Source: JBNKDD01 sp050288085 (GTDB lineage: Bacteria > Chloroflexota > Anaerolineae > Aggregatilineales > UBA3940). Taken from it: DNA of 12,062 nt. Of this stretch, positions 1-5,958 are shown piece after piece. The stretch lies in the NCBI GenBank assembly GCA_050288085.1, contig JBNKDD010000172.1, positions 1-12,062 of the forward strand, read 5' to 3'. A model generated the notes under the pieces. It saw nothing but the letters and a program-made list of their open reading frames with translations. It searched no databases and was not told the origin of the DNA. A program made the position numbers and the translations under genes. How positions within the stretch are numbered: position 1 is the first letter of the stretch; each line of letters starts with the position of its first letter.

Positions 1-1
1 C

Positions 2-694
2 GGCGTGAGCATCGATCCACAGATGGGTGAACCCGGCGAGTTGATCATGGTCAAGGGCGATGGCTTTGAACCGAATGAGGATGTTTTCCTCTACTGGACA
101 GCCCGGAATGGCACCATCGGCGACGAACCCTATTTTGAGATCACCACCGACGAGAATGGCTCGTTCAGTGTTGGTCTGTACGTACCGGGTGCCGACAAAT
201 GGCCCAACAATCCCCCCAAGGAGGGCGATCAGTTTCAACTGCGGGCCTATACCGACAACCTGGGAGATTACTATTACTGGGCCGACTTTATGTACGTCGA
301 GCGCTTTGACCAGAATACCTCCCTGGTGCTGAACTACTACAGCGATAAATATCCATACGAAGTTGACCTCCTGAACCTGTGGAACTGGGACGACGACGAA
401 GAGGAAAACGTGCGCTTTACGTCGGGCAGCGGAATCGGCAAGGGCTTCATCCGCGTGATAGAGGGTGCCAGCATGTCCTCCACGATCAAAGCCGTGATGG
501 CCGCCGAGGCTCCCGGCCAGACCTATACCACCGAGGGTAAAACCCTGGGTGCCTATCAGGGAACGGAAGCCGTCGCCAGCAATGGGTTGACCGTCTGGTT
601 CATTCCGGGCAATAACCGGATTTATGCGATCAGTTTCACCGACGATGCGGGCAACTTCAGCACCCTGATCGCCTCGTCGTTCCGGTTGAAATAA
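2..694 (+). CDS. Secreted/surface protein, C-terminal part (5' end outside window)
   Basis: The frame is open to the window's left edge, so the GTG at 5 is probably internal and the true start lies upstream. The visible ~230 residues open with a segment rich in Gly and acidic residues (GEPGELIMVKGDGFEPNEDV), which resembles the beta-sandwich repeats (IPT/TIG or Ig-like) used in Chloroflexota surface proteins. The middle is rich in Tyr, Trp and Asp, and the C-terminus looks like another beta-rich domain ending in SFRLK. No catalytic motif, membrane helix or sorting signal is visible, and no cysteine is seen in this part. The stop is followed after only 2 nt by the ATG of the hydrolase lipoprotein, with no clear Shine-Dalgarno between them, so the two are probably co-transcribed and translationally coupled. 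An extracellular location is inferred from composition and neighbours. The function is not recognised. Confidence 0.75.
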   Translation, partial: GVSIDPQMGEPGELIMVKGDGFEPNEDVFLYWTARNGTIGDEPYFEITTDENGSFSVGLYVPGADKWPNNPPKEGDQFQLRAYTDNLGDYYYWADFMYVERFDQNTSLVLNYYSDKYPYEVDLLNLWNWDDDEEENVRFTSGSGIGKGFIRVIEGASMSSTIKAVMAAEAPGQTYTTEGKTLGAYQGTEAVASNGLTVWFIPGNNRIYAISFTDDAGNFSTLIASSFRLK

Positions 695-696
695 CC

Positions 697-2298
697 ATGC
701 ACACCAATACAATCAATCGCCTGGGGCTTTTGCTCCTGGCGATTTGTCTTGGTGGGTTGGCCTGCACCCTACCGGCAATGTCGCCGGAGCCGACTCCAGT
801 GCCGGAGGTAACGACGGAGGCGACACCGACTCCAGAGTTCCTCCCGACCGATCCGCCAGCAACCGAGGCCCCGGCAGCGACCATCGCCTACCAGCCGCAG
901 TTCGAGGTGGGGGACTGCCGTTTTTCTATCCCACCGGGTTATGATGTGGACTGCGGCGATCTGATCGTGCCGGAAAACCGCTATAAAGCCGACAGCCGGA
1001 CGATCCGGGTTCACGTCGCCATCTTTCGGAGCAATAATCCCAACGCGGCCCCCGACCCGGTTGTGCATCTGTCGGGCGGCCCCGGCAGCCCATCGCTTGA
1101 CCTGAGTTGGTACTACTTCAACGAGAATTTCCAGGAATTCCTGACCCAGCGTGATTTCATTATCTTCGACCCGCGCGGGGTAGGTTATTCCGAACCGGTG
1201 CTGAACTGCTGGGAGCGTGACGAAGAATCGCCGGAAATGATGGAAGCAGGCTTAGGCAGCGAAACCGCCTACACCCTGGAAGTCGATTCCTTTGCCCGCT
1301 GCCGGGATAACCTGATCGCGCAGGGCTTCGACCTGGAAGCCTACAACAGCGCCGCCCTGGCCGCCGACGTGATCGACCTGAAGACTGTGCTCGGCTATGA
1401 CAAGATCAACCTGTACGCCGTCTCCTATGGCACCCGGCTGGCGCTGACCATCCTCCGCGATCACCCGGAAGAAATCCGCAGCGTGATCCTGGACTCGGTC
1501 TACCCGCCGCAGGCCAATCTCTACACCGGTTTAGCGCCGAATGCCGAGCGAGCTTTCAACGCGCTGTTTGATGCCTGTGCCGCCGACCCGAATTGCAACG
1601 CCGCCTACCCTGACCTGCGGAACACCTTCTACACGCTGGTTGATCAACTCAACGCCAACCCGGTGATGGTTCCCGTCCCCGACCCGGAAACCGGCGAAAC
1701 CCGCCAGGTCAAGCTGACCGGCGGCATCCTGATCGACGTGTTGTTCCTGGGGCTGTACAACGACGAGGTGCTGGTCACCATGCCCGGCTTTATTTTCGAT
1801 GTGCGGGACGGCAATTACGCCTACCTCGCCGAACGGCTCCAGCTTTATTTCGGCCACTCAAACGGGCGCGGGATGGGCCTATCAGTGCAGTGCAACGAGG
1901 AGATACCCTTCAGCACCTATGACGATTTTCTGGCTATCGCTGCCGGTGCACAGCCGCAAATCGGGGAGTTCTTCGCCTTGAACAACCGCGCATTGTACAC
2001 CGTCTGCGAGAGTTGGAGTCCCGATCCGCCCAACCCGATTGAGAACCAGCCGGTTACCAGCGATGTACCGGTCATGATCCTGGCCGGTCACTTCGACCCG
2101 ATCACGCCGCCGGAGTGGGGACAGATGGCAGCCCAAACGCTGCCCAACAGCACCTACTTCGAATTCCCTCACGCCGGTCACTGGGTACTGCGAGCCGGAT
2201 CCTGCGGCATGGAATTAAGCCTCGCTTTCCTGAATGACCCATCGAAACCGCCGGATTCACCCTGCGTGGCCGCTCTGGGCAGCCCGGTCTTCCGGTAA
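697..2298 (+). CDS. Alpha/beta-hydrolase lipoprotein, tripeptidyl aminopeptidase-like (S33/TAP-like)
   Basis: A 533-residue predicted exported lipoprotein. The N-terminus has a hydrophobic stretch (residues 9-22) ending in the lipobox GLAC with Cys23, then a Pro/Thr/Glu-rich linker to about residue 62. The catalytic domain follows family S33: oxyanion-loop motif HLSGGPGSP (124-132), DPRGVGYSEP (158-167), nucleophile elbow AVSYGT with Ser243, acid Asp467 in AGHFDPITPP, and His495 in HAGHW. The last ~100 residues match the TAP-like C-terminal domain that brings the Asp and His. Family members release N-terminal peptides or hydrolyse esters; the substrate here is unknown. The mature part has ten cysteines besides Cys23 (74, 86, 171, 202, 294, 300, 399, 437, 503, 523), an even number that fits disulfides outside the cytoplasm. 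The elbow has Ala where Gly is commoner (AxSxG). The start is ATG, 2 nt after the upstream stop. Confidence 0.9.
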   Translation: MHTNTINRLGLLLLAICLGGLACTLPAMSPEPTPVPEVTTEATPTPEFLPTDPPATEAPAATIAYQPQFEVGDCRFSIPPGYDVDCGDLIVPENRYKADSRTIRVHVAIFRSNNPNAAPDPVVHLSGGPGSPSLDLSWYYFNENFQEFLTQRDFIIFDPRGVGYSEPVLNCWERDEESPEMMEAGLGSETAYTLEVDSFARCRDNLIAQGFDLEAYNSAALAADVIDLKTVLGYDKINLYAVSYGTRLALTILRDHPEEIRSVILDSVYPPQANLYTGLAPNAERAFNALFDACAADPNCNAAYPDLRNTFYTLVDQLNANPVMVPVPDPETGETRQVKLTGGILIDVLFLGLYNDEVLVTMPGFIFDVRDGNYAYLAERLQLYFGHSNGRGMGLSVQCNEEIPFSTYDDFLAIAAGAQPQIGEFFALNNRALYTVCESWSPDPPNPIENQPVTSDVPVMILAGHFDPITPPEWGQMAAQTLPNSTYFEFPHAGHWVLRAGSCGMELSLAFLNDPSKPPDSPCVAALGSPVFR

Positions 2299-2302
2299 AC
2301 AA

Positions 2303-2427
2303 ACTCACCTCACCCCCTTCCGAACCGCCCCTGGCGGCTCTCCCTCCCCTCTCCAGAATCTGCTTGCAGATCGGAGAGGGGAAAGATCGAACGCGTTAGT
2401 ACGCGTGAGATCAGGGGTGAGGTGGGA
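2303..2427. repeat. Nested palindromic intergenic repeat
   Basis: This non-coding element follows the hydrolase gene. The outer arms are CTCACCTCACCCC (2304-2316) and GGGGTGAGGTGGG (2414-2426), which pair at 12 of 13 positions. Inside lie two further stems: CCGCC/GGCGG (2325-2329 with 2333-2337), and CCCCTCTCC/GGAGAGGGG (2346-2354 with 2373-2381) enclosing ATCTGC-TT-GCAGAT (2358-2371). The pattern of C/T-rich arms reading CCTCACCCC and CCCCTCTCC resembles interspersed palindromic elements common in Chloroflexota and cyanobacterial genomes; that resemblance is from memory. No T-run follows the stems, so it is not a textbook terminator, although it could stop or protect the upstream transcript. 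ACGCGT occurs twice (2391-2396 and 2401-2406). Confidence 0.7.
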
Positions 2428-2482
2428 TCCAGCCCCGCAAAGATTGAAAGATTATTGTATCCTCTGGCTGATGGGACATCGT

Positions 2483-2488
2483 TATAAT
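2483..2488 (+). promoter_or_regulatory. Candidate -10 box upstream of the DUF4832 pair
   Basis: A perfect TATAAT lies 68 nt before the chosen ATG at 2556, in a locally AT-richer stretch just downstream of the palindromic repeat. No good -35 hexamer sits 16-18 nt upstream; TTGTAT at 2455-2460 is too far away at 22 nt. A short C5/G5 stem (2514-2518 with 2529-2533) would fall in the leader. It is the only promoter-like signal in the gap, so the tandem pair probably has its own promoter here. Confidence 0.4.
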
Positions 2489-2545
2489 CGCAGGAGTACA
2501 CACCCAATCGATTCCCCCCTAAGAGGCTGGGGGTACTTACTTTGT

Positions 2546-2549
2546 GGAG
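2546..2549 (+). promoter_or_regulatory. Shine-Dalgarno site that fixes the start at 2556
   Basis: GGAG is 6 nt before ATG 2556, which is optimal spacing. The longer candidates GTG 2544 and ATG 2550 overlap or abut this site and have no ribosome binding site of their own, so 2556 is preferred. Confidence 0.6.
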
Positions 2550-2555
2550 ATGAGC

Positions 2556-4199
2556 ATGATAGAGTCCCCGTCGGATAACAATAAACCCACAACCACTACA
2601 TTCATCATCATTCTCTTTATCGGAGCCTGCCTGTTAGCCGGAGCACTGTTGATCGGCATGGTCGGATTCTACACCCTGCGCAATGCACGGACGGCGGAAG
2701 AAGTCCCAACCATCACCCCAACGTCGCTGTCTGATGCGCCTTCCCCGACCTTCAGCCCGGTCACCTTCACGCCGACCGTTGCCCCGACAGCAGAAGCGAT
2801 GACCAATACGCCAATGGCAACCATCGAAGAAGTCCTTACCCAGGTCCTCACCCCGGCCAACACTCCGCTGCCTGCTGGCCCCGCGGGCCTGAACAGCGTC
2901 TACCCATCTGAGCTAAAGGATTACCTGACCAACCCCGGCATGGGCTGGCAGGAAGCTCACGAGGTCAACAGCCCGCGCATCCCCGAATCAACGCCTTACC
3001 GCCGCTGGAATTGGGCCGACTTCAATCCGGCCCGCGGAGTCTACGATTGGGGCAAAATCGAGGCTCTGTGCGGCAGCGCGGCAGCCAATGGCGGGCAGTG
3101 TCACTTTGGAATCGTGATGGGATCGCGGCCCTATCAAGGTAATGTGGTGATTCCTCAGTGGGTACAGGATGAGGGCGCAAAAGTCGAACTCCGCAACTTC
3201 GACGGCGAAGAGGGCTACGACCCGGATTATGCCAACTGCGTCTGGTTGGAGGCCCACGATTTATTCGTCAATGCTCTCCGTGAGCAATACGACGGCGACC
3301 CGCGCATCTTTGCGATCGACATTCGGAGCTATGGGCGTTATGGCGAGTGGACAGGCGAAGGACTCGAAAACGAAGCAATGCTCCACGATGAAGAAGCCCG
3401 CGTTCACATTATCGATACCTGGGTGGGCGGCAGCGGATCGCACACCTGCAACAACCTCGATGGCAGCGAATCGACCTCCTCCTACAGTCACCCCGGTTTC
3501 CAATATACCCCGGTGCTCTATACATTCTCCTGGCACTGGGATATCGAGTGGGTGATGGCCCGCAGTAATCCGATCCTCGGAATCCGGCACGACTGCCTCG
3601 GCCCGGCAGGCCATCAGGGCAACGTCGAAAAGTACATCGGTTCCTTCACCGCTCACAACGCCACCGCGCCGGTCGCCTTTGAATTTTGCAGCTACGCCAA
3701 CAGCCAGGAAGAACTGAACAACGCCATTGACCTGTGCAGGCGCACCATGTGCAGCGTCGTTCACGATAATTTCGCCGGGTCAGGTGACACCGCAGCAATC
3801 CGAAACATGATGTTCTCGGTTGGCTATCGCTACGTGCTGCGCTCTTTTAGCGCTCCGAGTCAGATTGGCCGGGGCGAGAGCATGCCCCTGGTCATGACCT
3901 GGGAGAATGTCGGCACCGCTCCAACTTACCGGAATTATGGTCTGCTGGTAGCGCTGCTCGATTCTAATGGAGCGGTGGTCACATCCTGGGAGCCGCAGGC
4001 TTATGTACGTGGCTGGTATCCCAACAGCCCGGTTAACATCGATGAAACCTTCACCATGCCCGATTCGGTTCCGGCGGGCACTTATGATCTGGCCGTCGCC
4101 CTGACCTATCCCGGCACAAAAACCCCGGCTTTGCAGCTTGCCATTGCCGGGCGCGACGCAGCGGGCTATTATCACATAAGCAAAGTGGAGGTGAAATAG
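2556..4199 (+). CDS. Membrane-anchored DUF4832-type protein, putative glycosidase-like barrel (first of pair)
   Basis: 547 residues from ATG 2556. One hydrophobic helix (16-39) is followed by a Thr/Pro-rich linker (about 50-105). The main domain opens with NPGMGWQ (126-132) and has YRRWNWADFNPARGVYDWGKIE (148-169), a phrase typical of clan GH-A-like (beta/alpha)8 barrels in the DUF4832/DUF4874 group. IDIRSYGRYGEW puts Glu264 where the acid/base of such barrels would lie; VAFEF puts Glu376 where a nucleophile could lie. Catalysis is inferred, not shown. Residues ~423-547 (GYRYVLRS, TWENVGTAPTYRNY, PAGTYDLAVAL, AGRDAAGYY) form a beta-sandwich matching DUF4832. Outside the helix there are eight cysteines (172, 182, 228, 298, 347, 378, 394, 399), consistent with disulfides outside the cytoplasm. 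Charges flanking the helix do not clearly predict orientation. The next gene is a paralogue 6 nt downstream in the same frame. Confidence 0.88.
   Translation: MIESPSDNNKPTTTTFIIILFIGACLLAGALLIGMVGFYTLRNARTAEEVPTITPTSLSDAPSPTFSPVTFTPTVAPTAEAMTNTPMATIEEVLTQVLTPANTPLPAGPAGLNSVYPSELKDYLTNPGMGWQEAHEVNSPRIPESTPYRRWNWADFNPARGVYDWGKIEALCGSAAANGGQCHFGIVMGSRPYQGNVVIPQWVQDEGAKVELRNFDGEEGYDPDYANCVWLEAHDLFVNALREQYDGDPRIFAIDIRSYGRYGEWTGEGLENEAMLHDEEARVHIIDTWVGGSGSHTCNNLDGSESTSSYSHPGFQYTPVLYTFSWHWDIEWVMARSNPILGIRHDCLGPAGHQGNVEKYIGSFTAHNATAPVAFEFCSYANSQEELNNAIDLCRRTMCSVVHDNFAGSGDTAAIRNMMFSVGYRYVLRSFSAPSQIGRGESMPLVMTWENVGTAPTYRNYGLLVALLDSNGAVVTSWEPQAYVRGWYPNSPVNIDETFTMPDSVPAGTYDLAVALTYPGTKTPALQLAIAGRDAAGYYHISKVEVK
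4187..4191 (+). promoter_or_regulatory. Shine-Dalgarno-like site inside the end of the upstream gene
   Basis: GGAGG (continuing as GGAGGTGA to 4194) lies in the last codons of the first DUF4832 gene, 14 nt before GTG 4206. That is longer than usual, but no other start lies closer in that frame except a non-standard ATT at 4200. Coupled re-initiation after the TAG at 4197 is likely. Confidence 0.4.
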
Positions 4200-4205
4200 A
4201 TTGCT

Positions 4206-5810
4206 GTGTTTGATAGTAAAAAGCCCGACAAGATCGACCTGACCGACCAATTAGGCCGGACGGTATTCCGAATAACCGCAGGAGCGTTGATTCTCCTGTT
4301 CACTTATCTGATCATCAGTTCATTCGTTTCCAAAAAACGGGTCGCCGATGAGGTGGTGGCAGCAACCAACCAACCCACCCCAACAATCGCCAGCACCGTG
4401 CCGCCTATTCCCACCCTGGGGCCGACCCTGATCCCCGGCATCGAGATCACGCCGAACGCTGTCCCTACCCCGGTCTTGACCGAGGAAGGCAGCTGGGTGA
4501 TCAGCCACCCGCCGGAGGTTGACGATTACCTGGCAAACCCCAATATCGGCTGGCAGGATGTAGATCCTTTCGAGCCGCGCTTCCCGCAGATGGTCGCTTA
4601 CCGCCGCCCGGAGTGGGTCGAACTCAACCCGGCGGAGGGAGTCTACGATTGGAGCCTGATTGAAGAAATGCGTGAGACGGCTCCCGGCATCAGCTTTGGG
4701 ATCAAAACGACCAGCACCCCCCCCTGGGGGACAGGTCAGGCCGTCCCGCAGTGGGTAGTCGATAAGGGAGCGCCGGTTGTTTATACCTATGCCGTGGACG
4801 GCGAAGAGGCCAACGAGCCGGTCTACACAAGCTGCGTATTCCTGGAAGAACACGGTCGCTTCATCGATGCCCTGCGTGAAAAATACGATGGTGACCCCCA
4901 GGTGACCTTTATCGATATCCGCAGCTATGGCTACTTTGGGGAGTGGCACACGCCGCAATACGACGCTTCCAGCGAAGAGACGCTTGATTTCCATGCCCGC
5001 GCCCGGATCGTCGAAATGTACATCGGCGGCAGTGATACCCGTCCCTGCACCAGGGCTGATGGTACGGTCAAGCAGGTGACCTATTCCTACACCGGTTTCC
5101 AGTCCACTCAACTGCTGATACCCTATACACCCTTCTATGATCAGACCTTGAAATGGATGTTCGCCAACCGGCGTCGTGATATCGGAATCCGCCACGACGC
5201 ACTTGGCCCCAAAAACTTTCATGACTCCTACCGGCAGGATATCGGCGCAATCGTGCAGGACATCTGGCAAACCGAGCCAATTGTCTTTGAAATGTCCTCC
5301 GATGCCTCGGACGATGACAGCCTGAAACGGGCGCATGATTTCATCATAGAGATGCACGGCTCGGTCATCCACGATAACTTCCCCGGACAGGGTGATACCA
5401 CCTTAATGCTCGATATGCTGAAGGTCACCGGCTACCGGTTAGTACTACGCGAACTTCGCCACGAACGCGAAGTCGCCCCCGGTGAGCCGCTCACCCTGAC
5501 CATGCAGTGGGAAAACGTCGGCTCTGCACCATCTTATCAAGCCTACCCGCTGACCGTATACCTGCTCGACTCCAATGGAGAGACAGCCGCCGCCTGGCCG
5601 CTCCAGGCTGATGTCACGACCTGGTTACCGGGTGGCCCGATTGAATTCACCGAGTTAGTGACCCTACCCGCCGGGATCGAACCCGGCACTTATCACCTGG
5701 CATTGGCCTTTGTTGACCCGGAAACGGGCCAACCGGCGCTCCAACTGGGCATCGCCGGACGTGACCCGTCTGGCCTGTATTGGATCAGCCAGGTGGAAGT
5801 ATCGAGTTAA
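4206..5810 (+). CDS. Membrane-anchored DUF4832-type protein, putative glycosidase-like barrel (second of pair)
   Basis: 534 residues from GTG 4206, a paralogue of the preceding protein with the same architecture. A hydrophobic helix (about 24-41) is followed by a Thr/Pro-rich linker (54-92), a barrel-like domain starting near NPNIGWQ (111-117), and a DUF4832-like beta domain (about 409-534). Shared landmarks are YRRPEWVELNPAEGVYDW (132-149), PQWVVDKGAP, FIDIRSYGYFGEW with Glu246, IRHDALGP (328-335), IVFEMSS with Glu362, and VIHDNFPGQGDTT. The two Glu residues align with Glu264 and Glu376 of the first copy. Only two cysteines occur, Cys210 and Cys281, at the positions equivalent to 228 and 298 in the first copy, suggesting one core disulfide. 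The start lies two codons after the upstream TAG, in the same frame. The enzyme reaction is unknown; a non-catalytic polysaccharide-binding role is possible. Confidence 0.88.
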   Translation: MFDSKKPDKIDLTDQLGRTVFRITAGALILLFTYLIISSFVSKKRVADEVVAATNQPTPTIASTVPPIPTLGPTLIPGIEITPNAVPTPVLTEEGSWVISHPPEVDDYLANPNIGWQDVDPFEPRFPQMVAYRRPEWVELNPAEGVYDWSLIEEMRETAPGISFGIKTTSTPPWGTGQAVPQWVVDKGAPVVYTYAVDGEEANEPVYTSCVFLEEHGRFIDALREKYDGDPQVTFIDIRSYGYFGEWHTPQYDASSEETLDFHARARIVEMYIGGSDTRPCTRADGTVKQVTYSYTGFQSTQLLIPYTPFYDQTLKWMFANRRRDIGIRHDALGPKNFHDSYRQDIGAIVQDIWQTEPIVFEMSSDASDDDSLKRAHDFIIEMHGSVIHDNFPGQGDTTLMLDMLKVTGYRLVLRELRHEREVAPGEPLTLTMQWENVGSAPSYQAYPLTVYLLDSNGETAAAWPLQADVTTWLPGGPIEFTELVTLPAGIEPGTYHLALAFVDPETGQPALQLGIAGRDPSGLYWISQVEVSS

Positions 5811-5822
5811 CGAGAAATAACA

Positions 5823-5828
5823 TACAAT
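5823..5828 (+). promoter_or_regulatory. Possible -10 box before the kinase gene
   Basis: TACAAT lies shortly after the stop of the second DUF4832 gene and before the long hairpin, with no convincing -35 box. If real, the hairpin at 5845-5891 would be in the kinase leader RNA. This is weak evidence. Confidence 0.2.
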
Positions 5829-5844
5829 AGAACGTACCCTGGAT

Positions 5845-5891
5845 ATCGGTTAGGCAGATCATCTGCGGGGCAGATGATCTGTAAAACCGAT
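5845..5891 (+). promoter_or_regulatory. Long perfect hairpin in the gap before the kinase gene
   Basis: The arms CAGATCATCTGC (5855-5866) and GCAGATGATCTG (5870-5881) are perfectly complementary over 12 bp around a GGG loop. A second stem, ATCGGTT (5845-5851) with AACCGAT (5885-5891), continues it after a symmetrical 3-by-3 internal loop (AGG against TAA). No T-run follows, so this is not a classic intrinsic terminator. It could be a transcript-end or processing structure for the DUF4832 operon, a leader structure for the kinase gene, a protein-binding palindrome, or an interspersed repeat. The kinase ATG is 67 nt downstream. Confidence 0.65.
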
Positions 5892-5958
5892 CATCAGGGC
5901 GAGGACAGGGAGAACTGAGGCAAACGAACACTGCTGGAGCGAGAAGGAAGAGCAACCC

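Noticed and set aside
2346..2381. Intrinsic terminator after the hydrolase gene
   Set aside because: The stem is strong, but the sequence after it is GAAAGATC with no T-run, and the stem is nested in a larger palindrome. Called a repeat instead.
2391..2406. Restriction-like ACGCGT pair as a regulatory operator
   Set aside because: Two copies 10 nt apart inside the repeat are not enough evidence, and the six-mer is short.
2544..2555. GTG 2544 or ATG 2550 as start of the first DUF4832 gene
   Set aside because: The only Shine-Dalgarno (2546-2549) overlaps or abuts these codons but is 6 nt from ATG 2556.
2556..2640. Lipobox reading of the first DUF4832 protein (FIGAC, Cys25)
   Set aside because: The hydrophobic stretch continues about 13 residues beyond the Cys, and the N-terminus has too little positive charge. 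A membrane helix fits better.
3261..3764. Minus-strand open frame opposite the first DUF4832 gene
   Set aside because: Coding evidence is on the + strand (paralogy and conserved motifs). This frame is a codon-bias shadow.
4320..5372. Long minus-strand open frame opposite the second DUF4832 gene
   Set aside because: It is a shadow: the + strand encodes a clear paralogue of its neighbour with conserved motifs, while the antisense translation has no recognisable domain or ribosome binding site.
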